A stretch of DNA of 64,000 nucleotides from Bipolaris cookei (Eukaryota > Ascomycota > Dothideomycetes > Pleosporales > Pleosporaceae), in assembly GCA_002286855.1 (NCBI GenBank), contig NRSV01000038.1, positions 1 to 64,000 on the forward strand, given 5' to 3'. Within the stretch, counting starts at the first letter, position 1. Each line of letters begins with the position of its first letter. The notes beneath the pieces are model-generated. The model did not search any database. It saw nothing but the letters and a program-made list of their open reading frames with translations, and was not told where the DNA came from. Positions 9,800 through 21,254 of the stretch are shown one piece after another. Position numbers and translations under genes: made by a program.

Positions 9800-11920
9800 C
9801 TACAGCTGTCCTCCATACTGTTCCTGTCCAAAACCCATGTTTTCTGCGACTTCGTTTCTTATGAAAACATTGTCTAGACCTTTCCAGAAAATTGAATCGA
9901 TGCGCAGTAACGAGAATCTTAGAATGTCTAGTGATTTCGATTTTAATCGTACAGTTCTTCGGGCGTGGTTGAGGAGGGCCCGGCATTCTTGTGACTCTTC
10001 GGGACTATCTGCTGTCACTTGAAGCAAAAGTGCAAGATTGCACAATGTTGACCAGCCCAGCGTGCACCCTAAATTGCACAGTTGGCAAAAAAAAAGACTT
10101 TTCAATCACCATCTGATACATACAGAAAGGTCAAAATCCATGAATCCAGCTGCTCTTTAGATTGGACGTGAATGCCATGAAACTAGTGATGCAACCTTTC
10201 GCTCCAGCTCGTGCCAGTTGGCACGCTTCAAGCTCCCGATTCTCGTTAGTAGAACTGTCAGGCACCGCTCTGTATCTCAAAGTATTGAAGGGCCTGAGTA
10301 TAGCTCGAAAGAGAAGTACTTTGACGACATGGCCTCCGAGAAGCAATGGACCTAATGAATTTATGTCCTCGTCTTGCGACTCAGACTGGCTGTCGGTAGC
10401 AGCGCTATACCAGCGATTGAGTTCCTCCATTAGGCCTTGTGCCTTATTCAATGTGCCTTCATAGTCTTCTGCAAGAGTTTGGACCGCTTTGAGAGTGCTA
10501 CAAATGTTAGTTCTACATTTGTTGTTAGGGGCTGTCTGAGGAGAATTACAAAAGTGTTTTTAGAGTTGTATGTAGAGTGATTGTAAGTTCATACATATGA
10601 ATGAAGTGCGCAGGAAAAGGAGTTTTTCTTTCTTCTTCCGAAAAATCGTCCAGAGATGGTGGCGGAACGAGCCAATCGTCACCATGTATGAGGCAGCTCC
10701 GGCCCAAGACAGCAGCATGCCAGACGTCAATCATCTTGACAGTCCACGACAACCGCTTTCTCAGCTCTACCTCGGCAGGTAATATTCTCCAAAAGGTGGG
10801 GTTGAAGTGCAAGCCCAGTGTCTGTGAAACAATCACCATTGTGCCAACAAGCGACCACTTTGTCGCATAATCTGGCATAAGCAGCTTATGAGGAGGTGAA
10901 ATTAGCAGCAGGACCAACGTTTGTAGCATGGAAAAGTCTGGCTTATGCAGCTCCTGATGCAACACATTCAAGGCAAGGTCCCATAGTTTTTCTGCATTTG
11001 GAAGATCGTATGCTATCTGAACGGAGAGATAGTCGTCGAAGCCAGCAAATGGTAGTGTAACTAGATATATTGCGGCAAGAATAGAAGGATTTGATCGCTC
11101 AGGCTCTATTGATTGTGCTGGAGAAAGTATTGGAAAATGAGGATACACGAATCGAAAGAATCTGGATGCGTTAGCTTAACTGGGACGGGAGTATGATTCA
11201 TCTTGGTCTTTCTTACAAAGAGATCAGCCTGACACCCACATCGGGACTCACAAGCTTCTCTAGCTGTTTGCGAAAAGAATGATTGTGTTTGTCACACTCC
11301 TCCACCGTATTTGCGATATTTGAGACTAGGAGCTGAACTGGATGGACATCCTGCCTCACTGAGCAAACAGCCAGTCGCTTGAAGACAAAATTATTATCTG
11401 GGCCAAAATTATATCTTTGCATAAGGTAGGGGTCCGTGTCTCCTGTTAGGCCACAGACTATGCTTGTCGTCTCGAGCCCTTGTGCCAACGGCGAAGGGAG
11501 TCCAAGATATTCCATGGATACATCGTTCGATGGAGGATTAATGTGGTTGAAGTTCTGTACATTCATGTCAATTATGGCTTGGTCAACCCAAAGGTTGACT
11601 AATGGATCTGGTGATTCGCCTGGCAAAAGGTAGCCTTGTTGGTCGAAGAAGGCGCCGTTTGAATTCAGAACTTTGCTTTGCTGGTTTGTGACCGCCAGGC
11701 TGGCTGGCTCTTGTGTAGAGCTGCTTAGGGATACATGTGTTGCGGTTGCTGCAGACGCGCGTGTATTCTTTGATGCGGCCTCAAATGTGCAGTCGCGCCC
11801 CGAGAGATGACATAGCCGGCATGGAGGTGCAGAATCGATGCGGCATGCACTTTTGCGCACTCTGCAACCATCGCATGCTCGTTGCGACTTGCTCATATAT
11901 TTTCGCATGTTGCCCCTCAT
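9800..11920 (-). pseudogene. Zn2Cys6 transcription factor with one in-frame TGA
   Basis: Exons 11920-11217, 11161-10550, 10497-10124 and 10068-9800 join through three GT-AG introns (52-55 bp) to 653 codons including the stop. The N-terminal CDGCRVRKSACRIDSAPPCRLCHLSGRDC is a fungal binuclear zinc cluster. The middle (FRFVYPHFPIL, KRLSWTVKMIDVWHA) is the fungal-specific regulatory domain. A TGA at 10131-10133 falls between IHGF and PFWCTLGWSTLC, where related proteins have Trp. The 92 codons after it remain open and family-like, which suggests a recent nonsense change or a base error. Targets are unknown; the adjacent peptide transporter is only a guess. Confidence 0.8.
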
Positions 11921-12403
11921 AGAAGAAGAACGAGAGGTTGCTCGTCGACGGCGTTATCAGCTGGCAAGCTAACTCATCCTTTACCGAGGCGTAAGCAGGA
12001 TCCTATGATTGGCCCAAATGCACGAGTACTCACGTGATACAAGGACCGCAACCGGATAGGAAGAGATATTATCATTAATTTTAATTTTAATTGTTTACGA
12101 TAAGTAAATAAGCTAGAGGACCGGGTTTCGACTCACCCGGGGTTTCGACTCACTGGCCTAGCATCACCCACCCACATCAAAATCGTGTTTATTATCTCAA
12201 CAAAGCTACAATTGCCATTCTGTACACATAGACTGAAGCGTTTGAGCTGCTGTTTCAGCTGCTGTTTCAGCTGCTACCCTTTCAGCAGCCCGTTCTTCGG
12301 TATTGCTGTCTCATTGTGCTTCAAGAAGCTGAGACGCCTGTACAGCAACCATAATTGTATCTATACCTGCGAAGCGTTCATTTGGATTCAGACGAACTTT
12401 CTT

Positions 12404-14321
12404 TCATGGGTGTTGAGGCTTAAGAGCCTCAAGTTGACTATGGCGTCTTTTATTCTCTGCTTCAAGCTGTGCTGCCCGTGTATTTGCTGCAGCAAGTGCC
12501 TTGCCTACTTTTTCAAAGAACGTATTAGTCTTACGCCCAACTGTTACAAGTAACAAAAAGGATTCTCTCTTTGACAAATGACGAGATGGCTGAGAGCCTA
12601 TAGACGTCCACGTCAGAAGATAATGGACATCGCGGGGCAAGGGGTCACGTGATGTGCCATCCCGCCAAGACAAGACATCCCGCCAAGCTTAGGATGGCAG
12701 TGGGCCTTGGGATGGCAGTCTATCCCAGACATCCCGCCAAGAAGGAGAAAGATGGGGTGGACGGGATGGCAGGACTGGAAGCAATGAGGATATAAGGATG
12801 GATGGGTTTCATTATTTACTCTCGTTGTGGTCAACTCAAATTGTACTTTCTTACTAGTATCTTTACTTAACAAGATTGTTATTTGTTAGTCTATAGCAAT
12901 ATAGATTAGTGTTTGTCAAGAACCTCCGGTTACATCCATAATTCCTTGCCACTACGAATCGCCAGACAACTCTCACGGAGCTAGTCACCCATTCCTACTC
13001 GCCCTAACCCGGATCGAGCTCAGAGAAGTATTAGCACCAAACCCCGTGTAACACCAACATTCTCATCTCTGTGGAGCTTTCTCTGAGCTATAAAAACCTC
13101 ACGAGGTCCATGAGGGGTAGAGAGATAGCTCTGAGCAAGTTGAGGCTGATTTGGACAAGGGGGCGTGATAGGCCTTTGAGATATCTGAGATGAGTTTATT
13201 ACTAGATCAATATTCAATGGACAGATACCTGCAGCAGCCCATCCTGCGCGTATGACTCTCTCGTTAATTACCCTCTCTCTTGCTTCATAGTATGCCATAA
13301 TAAAGCGCTCTTTTTTAACAGGTGCTGCGTCATCAAGATACGAGAGAGCCTGGATCTGCTGCCGGTAGAATCTCTTTACAACTGAGAATACCGAGAGTTC
13401 CAAAGGCTTTAGAACATGAGAAGAATGAGCAGGTAGAAACAGAAGATAGACTTTGTTCTGTTTGCAGGCCCATAGGAATTCTAGGCTAATATGGCTGCCA
13501 TGGCCATCTAGAATTAGCATCCTCCAATGATTGTCTAACGGAGCTGTCGCAGGCAGGAATACCCGCTGCAACCACTCAGCACCTATCGCATTTAATGTCC
13601 AGCCATTCTCAGAGGTTGTGCAGAGCCAGCCAGGAGTTGTCGCAGGAAACCAGGTGATCTGTAGATTCTTTCCTTTAAATATAACTGAACAGCGGAGTTT
13701 CTTGCCTATAGCGAACACGCACTCAATTATTGATGCCCACTCGCGGTTCTCTGGCGACTGATGGTAAGCCTTCTTCTTCTGACTATCTGTGAGTACTCTA
13801 GTATTAGCACATATACCTAGGGCCTTCCCAGTCTCATCCATATTCCATATATCCTCAGCTCTTATACCCAGCCTCGTACGAGTCCTCTCAAAGAGTTCAA
13901 GGAAGGCGCGTATCTCTGCTGGTGTTGCTCCCTCAGCCCGGGCAGCCTCAATCTTTTGGCCTACAACAGATGCGACGCGTGGATTGCGCTTTAAGAAGGC
14001 AGCCATCCAATGCTTGCCAACGGGACTGTGGTCTCCATTCATCCGGAGGATTCGGTTCGCCATTTCTCGTGCGCGTGCGTGCGAGGGAGAAAAAGCTCGT
14101 GCGTCTTCTTCAAGTATCCATTGTACAAGAAAATCCTCCTGCTCTGGAGTTAATCTTTGTTGGTATACGTGACTAGCTTGGCTGTTCTGTGTGCCTCGTA
14201 CACGGGCAGAGAACGTAGCTTGAGGGATATTGTAAGCCTTTGCAGCAGCTCTTTGACTCTTAAAAACGCCAGCATTGAGATCGCTGATAGCTGCTTGAAT
14301 AGATTCTTCACGGGTATCCAT
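12404..14321 (-). pseudogene. Pogo-like transposase (family C) disrupted only by an LTR insertion
   Basis: The frame runs from ATG 14319-14321 to the LTR junction at 13054 and resumes at 12536 to the stop at 12404. Leaving out the LTR with one CCAAC gives 466 residues without any stop. It has an N-terminal psq-type helix-turn-helix, a CENP-B-type domain (GKHWMAAFLKRNPRV), and catalytic motifs WNMDETGKALG, MLILDGHGSH and HSSHVLKPLELSVFS. The third acidic residue is Glu (LKPLE), where the other families here have Asp. It ends in a likely coiled coil (TFFEKVGKALAAANTRAAQL) and has no zinc knuckle. Confidence 0.88.
12542..13053 (+). mobile_element. Solo LTR (TGTTAC...GTAACA family), 512 bp, inside a transposase gene
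   Basis: TGTTAC at 12542 and GTAACA ending at 13053. The target duplication CCAAC is perfect at 12537-12541 and 13054-13058. It has the same orientation and sequence family as 1955-2410. It entered an otherwise open transposase gene, so it is younger than that element. Confidence 0.95.
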
Positions 14322-14425
14322 TTTGGCAATATAGGTGGTGATAAAACGCGTGTTTTGGTGAGGGTGTTGGGTTCTCGTCGGTGAGCGGAAACCCCGGGTG
14401 AGTCGAAACCCGGTCCGCTAGCTTA

Positions 14426-16235
14426 ACGTGGTTCACAAGCGAGTCGCCCACTTTGCACTAGCGTGTCGCCGTCGAGACGTTATCACGCACTTTTATCACA
14501 GTCAATAAGCTACTGCAGTGTACCAATATATTCATTAGAACTATCGCTATCACTAGCACTTTCTATCTCAACTGCGCAGGTACTGGCGTTATGTCCAGTC
14601 TGCTTGCAACGCCCGCACCGCCTCTCTCCTCGCACCCTCTTCGACGCACTCTCACCATCACCACGACTACTACCCGCCCGTTCAGCTAATACTTCTTGTG
14701 CCTCACCTACAGTAAGAGTCTCTTCTGTCCGTACGTATCGCCACTTACGGCTCTTACGCTTATTTGCTGCATCTAGAGCCTCTCGAAGGCTAACCATTCC
14801 CTCCATCATAAGCGTCATCTTATGTGCCATTTGCTGAGCTCCTTTGCTTAACTGCACAATCTTCTCGTCAAGAGAACTTGCAGAAGACCCATGGCGGTTC
14901 CTTACTCTCTGTCAAATGAGAGTACTTTGGGTCTCAGCTTCGTGGGCGTTGCGCGGCGTCTGCGCCTCCTAGGCGTCTACCCGTCGCGGTGATTGTTTTG
15001 GTGTCTGCACCACCACATCAAGCTTTGATAGCACTGCCTGTGGGTTATGTGGGACTAGACCAGCGCCTCTGAAGCCAGCTTGGATATTCTCCTTCGTAAA
15101 GGACTGCTCAAAAGTAGCCTTAAAGGCTGGTAGGAAGGTCTCCTTGCTGATACAGTGGGTGTGGTTGCATGCCACGCCTGAAATAGCGTCGCCATACTTG
15201 CGCTTTAACAGCGCGAAGTAGCTAACATCGAGAGGCAGCAGTAGGCGAGATGGGTGCGCAGGCATGCAGAGAAGAACAATATTTTCCTCACAAAGGTCTT
15301 GAAAATCGACCAAGCAGTGGCTCTCGTGGCCGTCGATAATAAGCAGTCGATACCCACCCACAATACAGCTCTTTGTATGGGTATCAAAGTGCTCTAACCA
15401 CGCAAGAGCAAGCTGATTATTCGTCCAGCCATTAGGACTGACTTCAAGAACCCAGTCGGCAGGCAAATTCTCAAACCAGACGTCGATAAGCACCTTGCCC
15501 GCAAAGATAACGAAGGGTGGTAGCCGGCGACCCAATACATCCACGCCTTAGATCATAGTAACCCACTCCCGGTTACCTGGCTATATCCGCTTCTTTTTAG
15601 CATTTCCTTCAGAGGCTGTGGTAATTAACTGTGATGAAATCTTGCCCATCATAAAGCCAGTTTTATCAAAGTTGTAGATGTCATTGTCTGCAATGCCCCA
15701 CTTCTTCTTCGTCGCCCCAACTAGATCAAACTAGCGCTGGATAGCTGCTGGGTCCTCACAGGCAGCTCGCTGGTGATCATAAAGATAGCTCCAGCGCGTA
15801 CGGAGCTCAGGAGTTCTTTTAACAGAGTTGCCAATCCAGTTCTTGCCAACAGGGTCACTGGCGCGCTCATGCAGGAGTTTGTCAGCCACTACTCGAACTT
15901 CAGCCTTCGTAGGTGCAAATCCTCGCGCAGACTCTTCAAGAATACGCTTGACTATAGCCTCCTCTTCTAGCTTATTTAGGCGCTTTAAGTTCGCCTCGCA
16001 GTCGCGTCGGGGGCGTTTTCCAGCGTGTCGGTGAGATAAAGTTCTTCGGGGCACGTTATAGATAGAGGCACCACGTCTTTGGCTTTGAACACGTTACGAT
16101 TGGATATCAAAAAGAGCAAGTTGAAGATCTGCTTCAGTATAGGAAGTTTGAATCGTGTGTTGTTGAGCCATTACGCGTTGTAGTGTTGACGTTAACGTGA
16201 TGGTGGGGCGTGGGCCACTCGCTTGTGAACTACAT
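14426..16235 (-). mobile_element. Pogo-like element family B, copy 1 (1810 bp)
   Basis: TA flanks are at 14424-14425 and 16236-16237. Terminal repeats read (from the outside) ACGTGGTTCACAAGCGAG and ATGTAGTTCACAAGCGAG. Same length and near-identical sequence, inverted, as 19299-21108. At least one base differs (GAAGCAGAT here, GAAGGAGAT there). It abuts family C, sharing one TA. Confidence 0.94.
14510..16171 (-). pseudogene. Pogo-like transposase (family B), copy 1, nonsense-riddled
   Basis: One uninterrupted frame of 554 codons, without indels but with six internal stops, mirrors the copy at 19363-21024. Visible motifs: GKNWIGNSVKRTPELRTR (CENP-B-type), NFDKTGFMMG (Glu of DETG changed to Lys), LLIIDGHESH, PAHPSRLLLPLDVSYF, and a C-terminal knuckle CGRCKQTGHNASTC. 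The protein cannot be made whole, yet both inverted-repeat ends look usable by a transposase supplied in trans. Confidence 0.9.
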
Positions 16236-16237
16236 TA

Positions 16238-16724
16238 TAGGTTATGGCCACATTGTAAAGAATACATTCCCTGCTTCGCATCTTAAGAAATAGTCTAGGG
16301 GAGGATAGTCACTCGTGTAAATGATGTATTTCAGTGTTTACTAAAGACTCGCTTTCCAAACATGGTAGTGAGTGTTCATGTGTATTTGTGTATTATTACC
16401 ATATGTTAGAATTAGGTCCTTTAGTAGTATGACTACTATAGGTAACTAAGTAGGAGTGGCAAGGTGGGCAGCTGTAACGTCTACTATTCGGCACATCCAC
16501 TGTGTCGTTATCTATCTATTATGCATACGCGGCAACATGTATTGTGCACACGCGCAGCACTGGCTACCGCGTGGCGCCATTCTCTCGCCCAGGCTCTGAA
16601 CTTTCTTCTACCAACCTGGACTGGACTCGCATATTCTCAACACCATAGATATATACCCTGCTAATTGCACAACTCTTTGTTTAGCTCAATGTACTAGCGC
16701 TAAATATCCAGTCCATATCAGACC
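16238..16724. other. Gene-free interval downstream of the MFS gene
   Basis: Nothing recognisable beyond the element's TA flank and the 3' region of the transporter gene. Confidence 0.5.
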
Positions 16725-18440
16725 CTACCTTGAAAATCCATCGCGTATCTGGACAAATGTTGCGTACCGATCCCTCGCCCACCTCCGCGTGCGCTTACCG
16801 AACATGGCCATGGGTAGGCTCAGCCCCATAACCAGTAAACCTAGTATCCCAAGCACGACAAAACAGTTCTCCATACCGGAGTCAATCCAGAAGCTGGCGA
16901 TGAAGGTGAATGCCATCGCAAGCGTGTTATTGATGACTGCGACGCCAACCATACCTTCAAGAACCATATCACTGGGAGTGTTAGCAGCGACCTCAATATT
17001 ACAGTAACAGTGGACCTACGGGAATGAGTCTGCGAGGTACGACAAACTCAAGTCACCAGCGCAGCCATAGCCAAAACCGATGAAGCCCAGCCCAACGTAC
17101 GGCACAGGCCAATCCCAACCTCGGGCCGTGCCGATACCAAACAGCCAAAGGCCGGTAGGGAAAATCAATGTGCAAAGTGCCATCAGATACAGCCGGTATT
17201 CAGCCTCCATAACACCTTTGTTGCGTTTGATCATCCACTGCATGAATACATCGCTCCCGTATCCTCCATAAGCGCAGCCAATAAGACTACCAATCAGCGT
17301 GGGGATGTTCATATTGCCCACCGCAACAGACCCATAATTCCAGGGGTTGCCAGACCACGTGTCCTCTTGTAGGGTGAGATAAAAAGTCAAGCAGGACTGC
17401 TGGAAGCCCCATTGCAGTCCGGCATACCACACAGCAGGGAAAGTGAAGACGCGAAGAGTGTGCCACAGACGATTGAGATACTGTTTGAAACCTGTCCCGC
17501 GCAGGTTCGGTGCCGGGGTGATGATGCGGATACGCTCCCAATATGTCTTTTTCCGGTCCCTAGAAGAAAGCGCCATGTCCTGAGTGGACTCGCACGCTGA
17601 CTTCTCACCGTTGGCATCATCTGGAGAGCTTTTACTAACAGGTTGTTCGGCGTCGAGGAGGACAGGGTCGTTATTACTAGCGAGGTAACGATCGCGCGAG
17701 AATTCCGTCTCTTCTAAGCCAAAGTAAAAGACGACAAGGCTGCCGCCACAAATGATGGCACCAACGTAGCCAATCCAACGCCAGCCCAGTCCCTCAGATA
17801 CGTAGGCACCGATTAGAGGCCCAAGATAGGTGCCAATAGCCGTTGCAAATGTGTACATGCCAAGCACACTGCCAGTCTGATGCTCAAACCAGATATCGAG
17901 AAGCGACAGTTGCGCAGTAGCTTCGCCGACCGACTCGGCAGCTCCGACGAACAATTGACTCCACACCACACCGGAAACACTGTCGATGCGCGCATACCAG
18001 ATAAGGCCGCCGGTATTGAGCACGAGCGAGGCAAGATATCCCAACCTTCGCCCGTACAAATGCACAAGAGGAGAGCTCAAGAGAGCCCAGTAGCCGATGC
18101 CAATAAAGAGCACGCCAGCACCGGTATTGAAGACATCATAGCTAATGCCATACTCTTCATTTACACCGTCGGAGCCGGATCCCGCGTTATTCGAGGTTGC
18201 CGCGGTGAAACCAACCATGTACAGGACGAGGAGTGAGTGCCAGACCTTGCGCCACAAGGACCAGCGCAGCGGATCGTTGGGCGAGTTCGTGGGCTGAGGT
18301 ACGAGAAGGACATTGCTCGACTTCTGCAGCGACGAGTCAGTTGGTAGGGTGTAGCCGCTCTCGTAGAGTCGTCGCGTGCCGGGGATGATTTCTTCTTCAC
18401 TGTGCGCATTGCTGCGGTGCCGCATCCTGTTAGCAGACAT
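16725..18440 (-). CDS. Major facilitator superfamily transporter, DHA1-like
   Basis: Two exons, 18440-17020 and 16971-16725, joined by a 48-bp GT-AG intron (SFP|DMVLEG), give 555 residues. A hydrophilic N-terminus with DPLRWSLWRK precedes about twelve membrane segments. LYGRRLGYLASLVLNTGG is the motif-A-like loop between segments 2 and 3, and a long hydrophilic loop (about residues 255-315) separates the halves. Family members move drugs, toxins or other small organics out of the cell; the substrate cannot be told. The gene sits between two inverted copies of family B, about 0.5 kb and 0.86 kb away. Confidence 0.88.
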
Positions 18441-19296
18441 GGCAGACTAGAAACGATGTCCGTCTGACGCTTCCAGCGTCGCTGTTATTAGCAAGGCAGC
18501 ATGTCGCAGCGGGCAATTGTATCAAGGAACAAGGGATGAAGACTTTTTCGTTATCTGTTTTACTTATCTCGGAGATAACGTGGTGGAAAACCCGGGCCGA
18601 CTGGAAACGGCAGGAGGATGCTTAATAGCGCCACAAAACACAACCTACAGCCATACCGTGTGTACTATGTCATAGGATGGCACCGGTATGGAGTCTTGCG
18701 ATTCCTGAGCAATTCATCCTATTAAGTAATCAGCGCCGAAGCCAAAGCCCCCCTGGGCCGTTCAACCGAGATGCGCGATGTGACCAATATTACGCCTTCT
18801 ATGGCAACTGTGAATTCCTCTGTACCTCTACCTGCTTGTTTTCGGTCTGGACAGAGCTTGACGTGTCATCGCGACGCTCCAAGGCTATACGATTGACCTA
18901 AAGCGGCAGGTGAAAGGCCTCACAGTCTATAACACCCAGAAAGAAGCAGAATCGTCGTGCAGCACCTGTGCGTAGTAGTGTAGTTGCTGCAGAGCCTTCT
19001 TCCGTACTTCGCACCCACATCACCTGCAGCGGCAGAACAACAACTCTACATAACTGGTATGTACGAGGGCGTATGGTCGCATAGACCCTAGCTGAGTATA
19101 ACAATGCAGTTACGCTACTGCAAAAGACTAGTCATCTATTGCCCGGATATCTCTATTTCAGCAGACAATAGGGCGTAGAGAACAAAATAACGACTTTTCT
19201 CAATTTTCAGAGACATCCATTCATGCGCCCAAGTGCGCAACAATTCCCTTCATGAACCGTATATCCTGATACTCCTAGGCAGTAGCTTAGGTGTAC
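18441..19296. other. Gene-free interval, promoter side of the MFS gene
   Basis: 856 bases without a credible ORF, bounded by the inverted family B copy at 19299. It should hold the transporter's promoter; no motif stood out. Confidence 0.5.
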
Positions 19297-19298
19297 TA

Positions 19299-21108
19299 AT
19301 GTAGTTCACAAGCGAGTGGCCCACGCCCCACCATCACGTTAACGTCAACACTACAACGCGTAATGGCTCAACAACACACGATTCAAACTTCCTATACTGA
19401 AGGAGATCTTCAACTTGCTCTTTTTGATATCCAATCGTAACGTGTTCAAAGCCAAAGACGTGGTGCCTCTATCTATAACGTGCCCCGAAGAACTTTATCT
19501 CACCGACACGCTGGAAAACGCCCCCGACGCGACTGCGAGGCGAACTTAAAGCGCCTAAATAAGCTAGAAGAGGAGGCTATAGTCAAGCGTATTCTTGAAG
19601 AGTCTGCGCGAGGATTTGCACCTACGAAGGCTGAAGTTCGAGTAGTGGCTGACAAACTCCTGCATGAGCGCGCCAGTGACCCTGTTGGCAAGAACTGGAT
19701 TGGCAACTCTGTTAAAAGAACTCCTGAGCTCCGTACGCGCTGGAGCTATCTTTATGATCACCAGCGAGCTGCCTGTGAGGACCCAGCAGCTATCCAGCGC
19801 TAGTTTGATCTAGTTGGGGCGACGAAGAAGAAGTGGGGCATTGCAGACAATGACATCTACAACTTTGATAAAACTGGCTTTATGATGGGCAAGATTTCAT
19901 CACAGTTAATTACCACAGCCTCTGAAGGAAATGCTAAAAAGAAGCGGATATAGCCAGGTAACCGGGAGTGGGTTACTATGATCTAAGGCGTGGATGTATT
20001 GGGTCGCCGGCTACCACCCTTCGTTATCTTTGCGGGCAAGGTGCTTATCGACGTCTGGTTTGAGAATTTGCCTGCCGACTGGGTTCTTGAAGTCAGTCCT
20101 AATGGCTGGACGAATAATCAGCTTGCTCTTGCGTGGTTAGAGCACTTTGATACCCATACAAAGAGCTGTATTGTGGGTGGGTATCGACTGCTTATTATCG
20201 ACGGCCACGAGAGCCACTGCTTGGTCGATTTTCAAGACCTTTGTGAGGAAAATATTGTTCTTCTCTGCATGCCTGCGCACCCATCTCGCCTACTGCTGCC
20301 TCTCGATGTTAGCTACTTCGCGCTGTTAAAGCGCAAGTATGGCGACGCTATTTCAGGCGTGGCATGCAACCACACCCACTGTATCAGCAAGGAGACCTTC
20401 CTACCAGCCTTTAAGGCTACTTTTGAGCAGTCCTTTACGAAGGAGAATATCCAAGCTGGCTTCAGAGGCGCTGGTCTAGTCCCACATAACCCACAGGCAG
20501 TGCTATCAAAGCTTGATGTGGTGGTGCAGACACCAAAACAATCACCGCGACGGGTAGACGCCTAGGAGGCGCAGACGCCGCGCAACGCCCACGAAGCTGA
20601 GACCCAAAGTACTCTCATTTGACAGAGAGTAAGGAACCGCCATGGGTCTTCTGCAAGTTCTCTTGACGAGAAGATTGTGCAGTTAAGCAAAGGAGCTCAG
20701 CAAATGGCACATAAGATGACGCTTATGATGGAGGGAATGGTTAGCCTTCGAGAGGCTCTAGATGCAGCAAATAAGCGTAAGAGCCGTAAGTGGCGATACG
20801 TACGGACAGAAGAGACTCTTACTGTAGGTGAGGCACAAGAAGTATTAGCTGAACGGGCGGGTAGTAGTCGTGGTGATGGTGAGAGTGCGTCGAAGAGGGT
20901 GCGAGGAGAGAGGCGGTGCGGGCGTTGCAAGCAGACTGGACATAACGCCAGTACCTGCGCAGTTGAGATAGAAAGTGCTAGTGATAGCGATAGTTCTAAT
21001 GAATATATTGGTACACTGCAGTAGCTTATTGACTGTGATAAAAGTGCGTGATAACGTCTCGACGGCGACACGCTAGTGCAAAGTGGGCGACTCGCTTGTG
21101 AACCACGT
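19299..21108 (+). mobile_element. Pogo-like element family B, copy 2 (1810 bp, inverted relative to copy 1)
   Basis: TA flanks are at 19297-19298 and 21109-21110, with terminal repeats as in copy 1. All long translated segments are identical to copy 1, stops included. Separate TA flanks argue for transposition of each copy rather than a local inversion duplication. Confidence 0.94.
19363..21024 (+). pseudogene. Pogo-like transposase (family B), copy 2
   Basis: ATG 19363-19365. The frame is intact in length (554 codons) with stops at 19438 (TAA), 19801 (TAG), 19951 (TAG), 19984 (TAA), 20563 (TAG) and 20620 (TGA). The deleted third copy (47259-48334) has CAA, TGG, CAG and CAA at the first four sites, so these are C-to-T or G-to-A changes at CpA/TpG, the RIP pattern. 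The C-terminus carries CGRCKQTGHNASTC followed by an acidic/Ser tail. Confidence 0.9.
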
Positions 21109-21254
21109 TAGTTTTAAGCAATTTTGTTCGAAAAAGCCGGATCGAAAGTTGGATTCTTTTCAGGACTTGAAATGAGAATTCTCTAAGCGTGGAAATGCTA
21201 GGAGGCAGCTCAAACTCCGACGTTGTGACGAGAGCCGGATCCACTTGACAAAGT

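Larger units (their letters stand above)
12111..14423 (-). mobile_element. Pogo-like element (family C), split by a solo LTR
   Basis: TA flanks are at 12109-12110 and 14424-14425. Terminal repeats start AGCTAGnGGACCGGGTTTCG. Each end holds two 17-bp units: left 12121-12137 and 12138-12154, right 14397-14413 and 14380-14396 (CCGGGTTTCGACTCACC type). Without the LTR and one copy of its target duplication the element is about 1.8 kb, the usual pogo/Fot1 size. Its right TA is shared with the next element. Confidence 0.92.

Noticed and set aside
7745..11920. Secondary-metabolite cluster from transporter plus Zn2Cys6 regulator
   Set aside because: No biosynthetic backbone or tailoring enzyme is present; the pair is flanked directly by transposons.
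12613..12873. ORFs MLSKDTSKKVQFELTTT and similar at 1934-2233
   Set aside because: They recur because they lie in the shared LTR; they are not conserved as a protein, since stops and frameshifts differ between copies.
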